Program-made: the position numbers and the translations under genes
Assembly: GCA_008933995.1 (NCBI GenBank)
Contig: WARS01000071.1
Location: forward strand, 4,357,652-4,421,651
From: Datnioides undecimradiatus
Lineage: Eukaryota > Chordata > Actinopteri > Lobotiformes > Datnioididae
Direction: 5' to 3'
Length of the DNA stretch: 64,000 nt
In this document: positions 35,422 to 47,663 of the stretch, in pieces
Layout of the letters: each line of letters begins with the position of its first letter
Position numbering within the stretch: position 1 is the first letter of the stretch
Notes under the pieces: generated by a model
Seen by the model: only the letters and a program-made list of their open reading frames with translations
The model's database searches: none
Told to the model about the DNA's origin: nothing

Positions 35422-38400
35422 TCAAACCCAGGTCTCCGGGTAACTCCTGGGGCCTTTCGGCTTTCCAAAACGGCTCCCGAATCCTGCGCAGTATCAAGAT
35501 CATAGTAAATATGATACCTAACATTTTATCACGTGGTAATGCCGTACTGAAGCAGACGCAGGCCTACCAAATTTGAACACTGAGAATGAGGCACCATTGG
35601 GAGGAGGTGATGTTCCAGATTGAGTAGGAGGTGGTGGAGGATCGCTTTTAGCTGAGAATATAGTTTGTCGACATGTTAGTTCTTCCTTTACTTATGAACA
35701 CGAGAGCAATGAATGTGCTCGAATTTGAATTAGCGTCACTTACGTCTTTGTTTGTGCCTAAAAAACTTCAAACTCTGTGGGAAAAAAGGACACTATAGAT
35801 TCGGTTGGCTGCACTTTCGCAATTTTCATTTCACCTATTTAATATCTGCGTGCAGCTCTTATCTTACCCTTCCTCTAGACATGCCCTTCTCGCTTTTGTC
35901 TGATTTGTTTCCTGATGGCTCGGCGTTCAGAGAGGACCTGCGGTTCACTGCGTGCTCTCCTGCTTGTGCTGACGAACGCAGACCAGATGGGAAATTAAAT
36001 GATCCGCTGGCCTGATGACGACCATTTACCAAACTCCGAGATAATTATTATTACTTGCAATCTCCACAGCCTTTGATGTATGCGTTTGAACACTGCATTC
36101 AGCGTGGCCCCGCATTCAGGTGTCTAATAATATCGTGCAAAAGAGGCTACTGTGCAGTGTGAAGCCCCTCTATTGTCTGAAGCTACTTACCACTTCCTCC
36201 TCCAGCCACGACCACAGGAGCTGAAGAGAGCTGCTGAACTGCAGTAAGGGGCTCTGCAGTAGAAACACAAAGATAAACTACCCATGAATTAGGCACAGTC
36301 GGTCAAGATTAAACACAGGGAATCTGGCATTTTACTCATGGAGCATCTTGTTTTGGCAAACTGTGCCTCCCAGTGGTGAGGATACTCATTTTAAGTTGCA
36401 CGCTGTTGCATGGACTCATCAAACACAATGCAAACTGTCATAGAGAGTGGGATTACAGTCAACAAAAACATATTTTGGTCAGTACCATTCAAAGAAAACT
36501 TCCGTGTTAGCAGTGTAGACGAAGCCTGGTTTCTCTGTCACCTAAAAGCTATGAAGAAACGGATAACGGCCTGCGTTATGGTGAACATGAACGCCGCTCT
36601 AATCGCATCTATCATCATGCTACTCGCCGCCACAAACCTGTGCCACAGTGTGTGATAAAAAGCTTTAAAAAGCTGCAGCGTCCTAAATAAAAACTGCAGT
36701 TTGGGACATTTTGTGGCCCTCTCTGATCAGTTTTAAAGACTGAGGGCCTTTTCTGTTAAGTTAAGTGAAAGCAAGCGAGCTTACCTTGTTTTGAAGTTTT
36801 AGCTCGAACACTCTGGGGTAAACAAGTGAAAGCAGAAACAACGTTAATGTCCTAACAAATGGAAACTTTTCCCTCTTTTGTGTGCTAGCTGAAAGCCCTT
36901 AGTTGTTGTCTCTATACCTTGCTCCTGCTCATAACGACATCGAGGAATTTCTTGGTTTGAGAGGTGCCACCCCACTCGGATGACCTGCCCACCTTTGGCG
37001 AGGGCTGCGTTGTTTCTACGGGCTGCGGGCTGTGGTGAGCTGCCGGGCGAGTGAGAGCGCTTCATTTAGAAAACGAGCGCTGCTGCATGAGTTTAATCGT
37101 GTGTTGTCAACGAGACACTCACGTTCTTCTGCTGTGAGGATGAAGGACTCTGGGGTTCTGTCAGGAAGGGGAGGAGTGAGGCTCTGCTCCCCTGCACAAC
37201 CAAAGATAACCAGCAACAACTTAATTTCACCTTGTACACCTTCTCTTGAAATGACACTGAAATGCTGTAAAGGTCACAGTTGAGTCCAGTATACGCCCTG
37301 GTGAGCTTACATTGAAGACACAGCGGAGGACTGGAAAGGCGGTGGTTGTTGTATTGTTGTATTTGTGCCGTCGACGTTGAATTCGATGCAAGATCTGGGG
37401 GTGCTACTGGTATTTTAGATACCACAAGTAAGTACAAAACTGTTGCAATCACTACACAAAGACAGTAATTTCATAATAACTGATAATGTGATATCAAGAG
37501 TCTCTCTAAACGGGCTAAAAAAGCAATATAACAACATTAAATTAAGATATAATCATATTACATAACTGCCATTTTCTGTCGAAATGAATTAATTAGTCAG
37601 TGCACGCAGCTGCATTAGCCCTGAACCTCGTGCGATTATGAATGTCTTACCTGAGAAGGTCATTTTTGCTTTCAGACTCTGCAAGAAAGAGAAGTATGAC
37701 GCCGTTAGATAACTGGTGATATTTAAATGCTCTCACTGTACGGTGCGTCTTCACAGAATTAACATACATAAATCAGAACATCTGCTAAACTGAAGACCAG
37801 AACATTCAAAATATCAGCTGCTGTCCCCAGAGGATAACGTGTTGTCTCACTGATTCAGGTTGACTTCAAAAACCCAGTAATTAAAGTGTAAACTGGTTAT
37901 TTAACAGCCAGGGTGTATCATTAACACTCTTAACTGAGCAAAGGTGTTTGTTTATATTTGGGCACAATTAACACGTATATACCTAATTCATCTTTCATAA
38001 TCACAGGAAGAGACTGTATTCTTACCTTGCTTCTCACCCAAGACTTCCTCTCACTGGCGGCGGCCGGCTCTGAGGTACCGGACCACTCTGAAGACATTCC
38101 TATGTTGTTCAGGATCACCGGCGGCTTGACCTCTAACTTCTGCTCCACGGGAGCTGAAAGGCAAACAAGAGTTTTGTAAAATCCACCGTGCACTATTATT
38201 TTGTTTATTTCTAAAAGGCTTGTCGTTCGTGATATAACAGTGTCACCTTCATCAATGGCCAGTTCAAATGATTCTGGGGTTCTCTCTGGAAGTGGAGGGA
38301 CCGGTGAGGGAGGACTGCCTGACAACAAGAAAAAGAAAAAATAATGCGTTGATCATCTCATTATGTATTATTATTTAAGTGTTATATATATATATATATA

Positions 38401-38761
38401 TATATATTTGGCTTTTTGTCTTACCTCCCAACTCCCTGACAGCCTCAGCAGCAGTGTTGGGCGGAATGACCACCATTAACCTTTCACAGGGATCTGAGTG
38501 CTCTGTATGACAAAATCATAATATGTTTTATAAGACCTACATCCTCGAAAGTCCAGGATATACAGCACATAGCAAGAATAATACAGCAGGAAAGCCACTT
38601 GAGTTTGCGTTGTGTATAATTGGGTGATAACCGAAGGAAGTGATAAACATGCCCTGGGTAAGCCTCTTACCCACCTGCATCCTCTGCCAGAACGTAGGAT
38701 TCAGGGGTTCGTTGAGGTAGGGGAGGAGGTACCTCCTCATCTGTATGAACTTCATCAGTGC
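35422..38761 (-). other. PTPN22 tail: three proline-rich motifs and C-terminal homology (exons 13-24)
   Basis: Motif a in exon 13 (38675-38761) reads [17 protein letters not shown]. Motif b in exon 15 (38247-38318) reads [16 protein letters not shown]. Motif c in exon 19 (37123-37191) reads [17 protein letters not shown]. Exon 16 (38026-38153) has [13 protein letters not shown], which follows the CSK-binding P1 motif in mammals, so motif b is the likely P1 and motif c the mammalian second motif. The last two exons encode ASFSVFKF and [13 protein letters not shown] followed by the stop. In human, P1 binds the CSK SH3 domain. Confidence 0.85.
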
Positions 38762-41700
38762 CTACAAAATACACATCAGTCAATACAAATATCTACATGA
38801 TTAAATTCTACTATTTGTGTTCTTTGAGACTAAAGCATGCACAAATGTGACGGTTTACCTGAGGCAGGAGACTTGAGCTCCAGAGTCTCGTCATTCAGAA
38901 ACAGCGAGGGCGTGCTGAAGGTAGGACTAACTGTCGATTGTTTGTCGTCTATAGCAGAAGCCACTGGTGCCTCCTCAGAGGAAGGGGAGCTCATGGGAGT
39001 GTCAAAGTAGGGGTCTTCCACCATCAGACAAAGGGCTGCCACTACTGAAGGTGAAGGTGGAGGGTTCAGTGATGGCATGTCGTCCCCCTGCTCTACAGCA
39101 GGGGCTCTCTGGTTACTATCCACTAGTTTGGGTGAGGACCTGGTTCCTTCTTTCAGATCCTGTGTGGTGTCTAGAGTTTCAGGAAGGCTCTGGAGTAGGT
39201 GCCGTTGTTGCTGGTCCCACTGCATATCTATGGCCCTTAAGGCAACTGCGTTTACTGAATTGAAGGGCAAGGGATCATGGTACTGCAGTACAAAATCTCT
39301 TTCCTCATCAAGCCCTTGCTGGAAATGTGGCTGCAAATTCAACTCCTCACTTAGGTCTGATAACTCGCTGTCAGAGTCTGCCGTGGTTGATGGGACCATT
39401 GTCACCTGCTGTGTTTAAAAGGAGTGTTAGTCACAACAGTTTTTGATACATAAACACTCATTGAATATAGGTTTTGCCTAGGTTTTAGAATCAGGATGTG
39501 TTATGTAACAAACAATTTTCCCCCTGTGTGAACTATGCCATATAAATAAACCTGCTTTGCATTTTCATTTTCATTTGCATCCCAGCTGAACAATAACTTC
39601 TTCATTGACAGCAGTCTACAGTATACCAATGTAACTGAAACCATAACCACTGCCACAGTTGTCGTTTCAGCTTTGCTCCCTTGTTGTGCTTGTCACTTTA
39701 CGCATAACAAGCGTCTCATTGTTCCCGGTCACTCACCTCATTTCTGCAGGCCTGTGCATCCATAGACTGCAGATATCTCTCAAACAGTAACATGATGGTT
39801 CTGTAGACCAGCTCATATTGTTCCTGTGGTTTAAACAACAGAAACCTGCTCGGTTAGGCGACATTGACCTGAGGCGTGATGAACGAAATCCCATTTATCA
39901 AAAGATCTTTGATAGAAGGACTGCCTGAAATGTGGATTGGCTTGTTGGGAGATCTGTTACATGTCATGCTTTGGCCAAAGACAAGGAAATCACTCTTACC
40001 TTGGTTTGAACCAAAGAGGGCCTCTGGGTTCTCATGTTTTGAACTAAGTCGAAGATGCTGAAATCTGCAGTGATCATCTAAAAAAAAAAGAAGGAAACAA
40101 ACATTACCACAAAACAGCAACTTAGACCTCCACTGTTTGATATAGAAAGATCATGTGGAGAAAGCACTGGCGCAGGAATATCTCACCTGTTTCTTCAGGA
40201 GGTTCCAAGTGTAATCAATGACACACAACGCTCCTGTTCTACCACAGCCAGCACTGCAATCACAAAAGCAAAAAGTCACAGTTTAACAACTTAGCTTAGC
40301 TAGGGAGGAGCTGAAGAGGCCTTTAGCCGTGACGGCATTATCAAACAACAGATTTTAAAATACCATGTCATGATTTTCTTGATTTTCTGGTACTCATTGT
40401 GCAGCATAGTCCAAACTGCACCCCTTTTTTTTTTTTTAACTTATAGCAGGTTTAAACAAATGCAGATAGTCATCCAGTTCCTAATTTAACCAGCTGTACA
40501 AGGTTTTCAAGTATTTCTTTGAGGTGTCATCAATAGACCATAAGGTATAGATACAAATACAGCTCTTAGTCATCAATTGTAAAGTAAAGTAAAGCACTTG
40601 TTTTTAGTCACTCTTGCCAGACAGGGGTTGATTTAACTCTGCTAACTCTTGAGTTTGTAGTTGGCCCTCGGGGTTGGATTGTGGTGTAGTGGTTATGTTA
40701 TGATGCTACGTCCTTTTCAAGTGAGGGTTGGGTAACAAGATCACATTTTGTGGTGAAAAGTCTTGGCTTTTCTTTTTTTTTTTTTTTTCCAACAGCTGCA
40801 TATACAGTGATATCGCTCCAAGGTGGGGTGACTGCCTGCTGTGGAGGTTGAATCTGCCGATGACTCAGCATTCCATTTCTGCCACGCCATACTCAGAAAG
40901 GAGTGGGGACATATCACGGTGTGGCATGCTTTCATATTGCATTTTTCTACACAGGTTCATTTTAGTTAGATCACTTGCTCGGTGACTTAACAGGTGTGTG
41001 TCGAGTTGCATCATCTGCATAGAGTTCAAACAACATGTAGACACATATCTGAAAAGCAGCGGATCAAGGGTTGAACCTTCTGTGTTAAGGTCAAGAAACT
41101 GCCTTCATGACACTACCAACTTCCAAGGAACACAACCCAGTTTCTGTAAAATACTTTCTCATAGAACTAAATTGTTGTGGGTGAAGGAGTTGATTACTTT
41201 CTCAAGGCGAACAAGCTTTGGTGCCACAACCCTCTTAAACACCTTTGGCAGGACAGGAAGAATAGAAATAAGATGATATGTCACTGCATATCAGATAAAG
41301 TGTCGTACCCCTGCTGATTTCTGCTTTGTTTACCTCTTGGATATGGACAAAGCTTAAGTTTACTTCCAAACAACATATATTCATGCGAGAAAGCTCCAAC
41401 TGATTCATTTGACTGTTTTGTATGTGAACGACCATTCTGCATCATGAATGCGTTAACCTTTGTCAGATCTGATAAATCAGTCTCTATTTATACATTGCAG
41501 TTGTTCCTTATAAAAGCCACAACAGAAAAACGGATGAAGGGTTTTTTTACCATTGATTTTTTTAAGTAGCTGATTCTATAACATTGCAATCTCACTGTAA
41601 AGCTTATACGGCCTCCATCCCATATCTCTCCATAGCCAACTTGATGTATATTTGTGTGAACAGCAAAACCAAGACGGATGTCTAGGGTTCGACACCCCAT

Positions 41701-44700
41701 CGGATCTGAGTTTAACTGCAAGCGTAACTTTCAGTAAATCAATAGCAATAAAAAGCAATTGCTGGAAAAGCTGAGGGGAAATGCCCACACGTATGGTTTT
41801 TTAACCTAGTGGGTCGTTGGTTACCGTCCTACACATGCACTTCCTGTCTAAAAAAAAGGTAGGAGGTAACTTGTCCTAATGCAGGGGACATGTTTAGCTG
41901 CCCACAGGCAATACGTTTCCATAGCAACTACTCAATCAAAACCCAAAGTGTGATTCTTTGGTGTGATCACTGCTTGCTAAATTTTCACAGACTGGAACTG
42001 AACAGAGAAGTTAAATTCATATTGCACAAACAAACCAAGCTGTGTTCATCCAATAATTATAGTAATTAGCATTGTAGCTTTACTGATATAACGTCTGTCA
42101 GAGAATGCATCAGATTAAGCTCAAAGTATTTTTCACAATACCTAAAATGTTTAGCACTGTTAAATTAATATGAAGTTGGCAACAAAGAGAGTAAGATAAG
42201 AGTACAGTCTGTAACTTAAAACAAATGGCAATGAAGCTGTTGCTTTAACCAATCAGATTTCGAGTTCGCGACACCAGGGCCATCTAGCGGGCGCATAGTA
42301 ACGTCGGCATTTTCACGTCCTTTGATTGGATGGTCAGAGCGTGCACTCGTCAGAGCTAGCAAACCGTATCTTTAGCGAACTTCACAAGATAAAAATAAAC
42401 TAAAATAGATTCCTCTTGATTCAATTGTTTTTTCAATTGACAATGGCTGAAGGTATTCAATGACAATACTTATACGTATACCTGTCTGTGATGCAACGCC
42501 CTGCTATACTGCGTTTCTGTATAATATTGATAATTTCTAATAGCTGTGGCGCCACAATGACGGTATTATGAGGTGGATTCATTCAGGTAGGACACCACTG
42601 AAGGCCTAGGTGTGAAATGCACGGCCCGCCCCTGCTTACAAAGCTATTGAATTGTTTAAGTAGTGCAAAACATAGCACAGAATTAGGTTGCCATCATAAT
42701 TTTTTTTTCTTAAGGTGAATTAAATAGAATTCAGTTTCATAGGCTGACCTGCAGTGGATGCAGACGGGGACGTCGTCATGGGCTTGATGTGAGCGCATCT
42801 CGACCAGCATGTCTAGAATGGGAGGGATGGAGTCCGGCACACCATGATCTGGCCAGTTGACATAGTGCAGCTGTGTCAAAGTTCGGCTATACTGTAAAAA
42901 AAAAAAAAAAAAAGATAAAAGCGTTGTACATTCACCGAGCCATTTGTTGCTATATATGTCATTGTGAAATCTTGAGATTTACATAAAGCAAATAATCTTA
43001 GTAGACATAAATAGATCCTGTCTAAAAGCCTCTGTAGCAGCTAACAACATGACAGATGATAATCTTTTGTTTGTCTCAGGAGAACCGCCCCGAGAGTTAT
43101 TCTCACAGTCAGGGTATAAACACAACTTACGTTGCGATAAGTCACCCGTAACGTCCTTGTCAGATAATCTCCTTTATTTTCCTCAGAATCCTTTAAAAAA
43201 AAAAAAAGGCAGAAATGCATCTTTGAGCTGAATATTTATCCTTGTTGGAACAGAGATGCTGTTCGTTTCTTTTTGTATTGTGTTATTGCAGTAAAAACCA
43301 AATGTGTGACATAGGTGTTGTCATGTCAGCATATGTTATATAGAGCCGGTGTAAGAACCCAATCAAAGTAGGAAGTGTGACTTGTGAAAATAGAAATACT
43401 CACACAATAAACTGTAAAAGGCTCACAAACAAATGGCTGCTCTTGTTTCTGTGGCCAGTAGCACTCACACTTTTTCTACAAAAAAAGACAAAGCAAGGTG
43501 TTTTTTCACTCAGCTCTCATGCAAACACAGCAAATACGCCTCTAATCCACACCTCAACACATCCAGTGACCAAGTCTGCTGAAGAAGTATGAAATTGTGA
43601 AAAATGATTTTTACCTTTCCCATCTCAAATTCTCGACAGGCCATCACTACAACCTGAGGCCACGCAAACAAAGGAGGATAGTTAACACCATATCAAAACA
43701 TAACAAGAATGCATCTTCATGTGTGGGTGGTTGAGTTCAAAAGTTCAGTCTGTGTGGCTCAAGGAGTTGTGTCAATCATTTTTCTTTACCGCTGAGGTGA
43801 GCTAATAGTTGTTTTGAAAGCAACATTATGTGTTAAAATCACACTGTTGTGTCCACACATAACAAGCGGGTCGTACTTTAATGTCGTACTCCCAAAGCAT
43901 TCTCAAGAAGTCCAGTACTGTGTGAGGCAGAGGACCCTGGGTGGCAATGTAGGCCCTGGAACCTGACACACCCTGTTGACAAAACAGCTTATAGTCAAGA
44001 GGGACAGGATGTTGGCAGCAGTGACACAAACCACATTAGTTATAAAAAGCAGTGTGCACGCATGAAAAGGCTGCGAACTTACCTGGATGAAACTTGCATT
44101 GATGTAGTCAGTGTCATTTTTAGACGTGGCAAAAGTGAGCTTCACCCTGCTGTGGTCAACTGAAAGGAGAGAATTATGTCATCGCAATGTGATCGTTGCA
44201 CAACTTGGGAGTCAAATGAAATATGTTATCTTGATAACACTCTTGATAATAGCTTGGGGAGCTGTAAAATGATGAAAAGTATAATGAAACACACTATTTT
44301 AACATCTGTCAACATAACTAGTCACACTTGTATCACGTTAAGCGTTAAGAAGAAGACACCATATTAGTTCTGAAATTGTTTTGGTCATTAATATGATTTG
44401 CATTCTGCCTAATGCATAATTTCAGTTCTTCATAGGCATTGAAAATAAGTTTGCAACATTGTGTTTATGTATGTGCGGGCCAATGATTATATAAGTAATA
44501 AGTACAAATGTGCAAATACATACGAGCTGAGTCCTTAGACATCGTCTCATGCAAAAGTAAAAATAATAATTGCAAAGCTCACAGGGAACAATGTCCTTGT
44601 ATCGGTTCTTCTTGATGTTGTCCTGCTTCTCAGCTGCCTTGGTGGGGTAGGTCCTGTCAGTGCGGTACTTAGTTGACTGGTTTTTCAATCTCTGAAAAAA

Positions 44701-46309
44701 ACACAGAAGAACTGTGACCCCCACCACATGCGCACCTCCGTGAAGCTTAACGTTCTCGCTGAGACGGAGCAAGAGGGGTTACGTTTCAACTCCATGATAA
44801 CTTTAATCCTTAATATGTCTTTAATAGGGCGTCTGATGTTTATTTCACATGATAATGATCCACAGATATGTAGTCTGAAGCTGATTTACTGCTTGTTGAG
44901 GAAACATGACAAGTGCAAATGGGTGGGAACTGTTTCTCTAATGGAATATAGTATTGCAATATGTAGCCCTGGCCTACGGTGTTGACGTATGTGCAGGAAT
45001 GTAGTCAGCTGTGCAATAAATACATCTGTGTTCGGGGTAATCGTCGTTTGATATTAAAATAGAAATGAAAGAATTTCCGCATGTCTGACTTCTCTGTGGT
45101 TACAATGCTTCAGAGTCATAGATAACACAGCTGTGTCTCTCACCACCTTAATGCTGTGACACCAACATAGTATACATGTGCCTCAGCTACTGTAATATGT
45201 TTTAGATGACAATCCAATATTTTCACAGTCTACAGGAGAGTCAGGAAATCAAGGGGTCAAATACAAAGTAAGTTGCATGTGGAGAGCACAGCGCTCACAC
45301 TTGGTCATATCTTATATGATTCAACCCCGGATGACCAGAATCTATGACTCACTCCACTAGAAACTGACACAACGTCTTAAAAACCGAGAGGATTTCCATC
45401 CGGAATTTACTGTGTGGGAGGTTTGACACTCAAATTTAAGTCATGGCACGTCCCTGCTTACAGGATTTGTTAAGACACTGGTCTTTTTGTTCTGAGGCCA
45501 GCTCTCGCAGTCCCAAACAGTCTGCTGAAGGCCTTGCAGACCATCTGCACTGCTTTACACCACAGAGTGCTTTTTGTTCGCAAAGGAAGTGATGCAATAG
45601 ACCCCTTCCTCTGGAGTGGTTGGGGTGGTAGCAGCATGTAAGGAGAAGGGCAGCATGAGAAGCACGCTGCGCTGTCCTAAGGCGCTGGCTTGTCACTCAT
45701 CACCATGGCAGCAGCCCACAAATGATGTCATCCTGGGGCTGAAGACATCTGAGGAAATGCGTTTTTCAGCAAATGCATGTACCTGTGTCTGAGTGTACCC
45801 GCGTTCGTGTATGTATGCGAGGCTGACAAATGAATTACATTGACAGAATAATGTAACCGTACAGTGCGTTTGCCTGTGGGTCTTCCTTGTTCATGCACCT
45901 TCAGTGACAAGCATCAGTACAAAGAGGAAGCATAAGAATAGCGTTGGTGCCATTATCACAAAAGCAGTGCGTAACTTCCCCGAACGTGATGCCTTTTGTG
46001 AACATTTAGAAGCCTGTAAAAAGTCTAAACTTTGCTGTTCAATGTGCCTACAATCAATCAATTCAGTACAAAAGAACAGAGCAGTCATGACACGGCCTGC
46101 GACGGTGTGATTATCGAAAGTCACAGGAGAAATAAGTCGCCTACGAGGAGGCATCATGTACAGTACAGCTCACAACTTTAAGAAGAGAAACCAAAAACTT
46201 GACCCACCGTAAACTCGCCAGCAATGCCATTCGGTGAATCCTCGTCCACAGCCTCTTGTCTCTCCAGCTGGGCCAGCAAACTCCTCAGTATCTGGGCTTG
46301 ATGCTCCAT
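35422..46309 (-). CDS. ptpn22: PTPN22, lymphoid protein tyrosine phosphatase (complete)
   Basis: Cytosolic phosphatase that damps antigen-receptor signalling with CSK. Twenty-four exons join in phase, listed 5' to 3': 46208-46309, 44583-44691, 44083-44159, 43877-43972, 43615-43653, 43404-43475, 43131-43190, 42749-42891, 40187-40253, 40000-40077, 39737-39823, 38859-39408, 38675-38761, 38425-38502, 38247-38318, 38026-38153, 37651-37678, 37311-37406, 37123-37191, 36993-37039, 36785-36812, 36191-36253, 35568-35651, 35422-35483 (TGA). That is about 773 residues; human is 807. Residues 1-310 are the catalytic domain, then an acidic Ser/Pro-rich interdomain, PPLPxRTPES motifs and a C-terminal [20 protein letters not shown] block that matches the mammalian C-terminal homology. 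The exon 12 start could be 39405 because of a CAGCAG acceptor. Exons 17, 20, 21 and 22 are short and rest on phase and splice signals. Confidence 0.9.
38859..39408 (-). other. PTPN22 interdomain large exon (exon 12)
   Basis: A 550-nt exon, the largest in the gene. It encodes an acidic and Ser/Pro-rich segment ([51 protein letters not shown]). It corresponds to the long interdomain exon of mammalian PTPN22, with little sequence conservation expected. The acceptor is ambiguous by one codon. Confidence 0.8.
39737..44691 (-). other. PTPN22 catalytic domain (exons 2-11)
   Basis: The pTyr-loop motif KKNRYKDI is in exon 2 and [10 protein letters not shown] in exon 3. The remaining motifs in order are [10 protein letters not shown] (exon 4), [12 protein letters not shown] (exon 5), KKCECYWPQ (exon 6), the WPD loop NWPDHGVPD with acid Asp about residue 200 (exon 8), and the signature [11 protein letters not shown] with catalytic Cys about residue 232. 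The signature is split between exon 8 (ends IHC plus AG) and exon 9 (40187-40253). The Q-loop [10 protein letters not shown], with Gln about residue 279, is in exon 10. All catalytic residues are intact. The position after KKCE, Arg in human as I recall it, is Cys here. Confidence 0.92.
40254..42748 (-). other. PTPN22 intron 8, splitting the phosphatase signature motif
   Basis: A 2.5-kb intron between the catalytic Cys codon and the rest of the P-loop. No further PTPN22 exon is supported. A CpG-containing stretch at 42240-42450 carries two facing CCAAT boxes (ccaat at 42249-42253, attgg at 42325-42329). Confidence 0.65.
44692..46207 (-). other. PTPN22 intron 1
   Basis: A 1.5-kb intron between the first coding exon and the exon beginning [11 protein letters not shown] see no additional exon or recognisable element. 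Confidence 0.6.
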
Positions 46310-47663
46310 GGCTGGCTGTACTAAACACTGCCTGGTATAGGGCACCTTTCACAGACATGTCAGGACACAAAGGTCCTCGTCCGGGGGTCATGAATCAGGG
46401 TTGCTAGGCTTGTGTTCAGTGCGGCGACACTTCTGTCACAGCTACACACAGCACTTCTCTATTGCAACTCTCACAGCAAGGAACTATTGTGATGGAACAT
46501 TTGAACTGTCTTAGAGGAAGCAAGAGTAAGCAAACAGGTTCTGTGGTCAGATTAAAAAGTTTGCCGCGCCCCCTGGGTGTCTCTCACTGGGTCCTAAAGC
46601 CACTCGGGTGTTTGATTGCTTTACAGTGTTACAGAAGGAAAAGATGAGGAAACACCCACAAACTGAGCGAGCCACACATTTATGCATAAAAAAGCCTGTC
46701 ACGAACAGCTGTTCCTACCCAGAGCCACACTAGGGGAGTGGAGGAGGGATGTGGGCAGGGATGAGGGCGAGACAGAAGGAGTGGGGAGGAGAGAGGGTGT
46801 TTGAGAATCCTGAAAATCCTGATGTTGTGAGCCAACAATCCACTCAACTGTCTAGGTCTCCATGTACGCCTACTGCAGGTCCACAATAGTCATTTGCTGA
46901 GGTAAACAACACCCCAGAGTTTACTTTATCTAAGCGAATTAGATAATGTTAACTTTAGCTTTCATTTCATGTAAAACTCAAATTAATTAATTTATTGTTT
47001 GTTTAGTCGGTTAGCTGTCATGTTCCTAACTATACCAAGTAGGCTTTAAAGAGATATGAGAAGGATCTGTGGGCATCAAGTCCCCTATACAACATTTCTG
47101 GTTATTGTACAGGCCTAGAGGAAGCTGGGTGTTAATGAGGGAATTACTGAGATTTATTAAAGCATACATGTATAAGATTAAATCAAAACGACCTCAATGA
47201 TGTGTGCACTCTGCGTTCAGCAGGCGTCAGAGCCTACACCAGTAGCATGGTGACATCTAGTGGATTTGTGGTGAACCAGCACAAAGAGCCATTTTGACAT
47301 TAGGCTGAAGGTTTTAGTCTCCTCAGTGATTTGAGGTCCCTTACTCACCGGGAAGATTCAAGTCTGATACTACTGGGTGAAAGGACAGTGTATTTACCTC
47401 AGAGATGAGGGACATTTTAACCACGGTGTGTTGCCGCGTTCAAAATGAACTTTTCCCTGTTGCTAAAACCAAGATGCCAGCAGCAGCACAGCAGCCTGAC
47501 ATAACGGGGGCCTCTTCATGCAGAACATCGTGTGTGGTCAAGGCACAGCAGTAGATAGTTAAAGTGATTCTGTAACCCACAATGCAAGTACAGGAAGCTG
47601 CGATCACCTCAGCAGCTTCCTGAGTGCTGACAGTGGCTTTTAAACTCTGATGTTAACGCCAAA
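46310..47663. promoter_or_regulatory. Shared upstream region of PTPN22 (-) and the CD300-like gene (+)
   Basis: Head-to-head spacing of about 1.35 kb between two start codons. It has no coding potential that I can support. An 11-bp perfect inverted repeat with AGGAAG cores lies at 47591-47622, next to the CD300-like start. Core promoter elements could not be placed with confidence. Confidence 0.45.

Noticed and set aside
39854..40120. Minus-strand frame reading [20 protein letters not shown] as PTPN22 coding
   Set aside because: Wrong frame. The frame that keeps the QRPSLVQT Q-loop and the exon phases is [12 protein letters not shown].
40660..40740. tRNA-like words (ggtgtagtggttatg) in PTPN22 intron 8
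   Set aside because: Only an A-box-like word; no convincing B box at the right distance.
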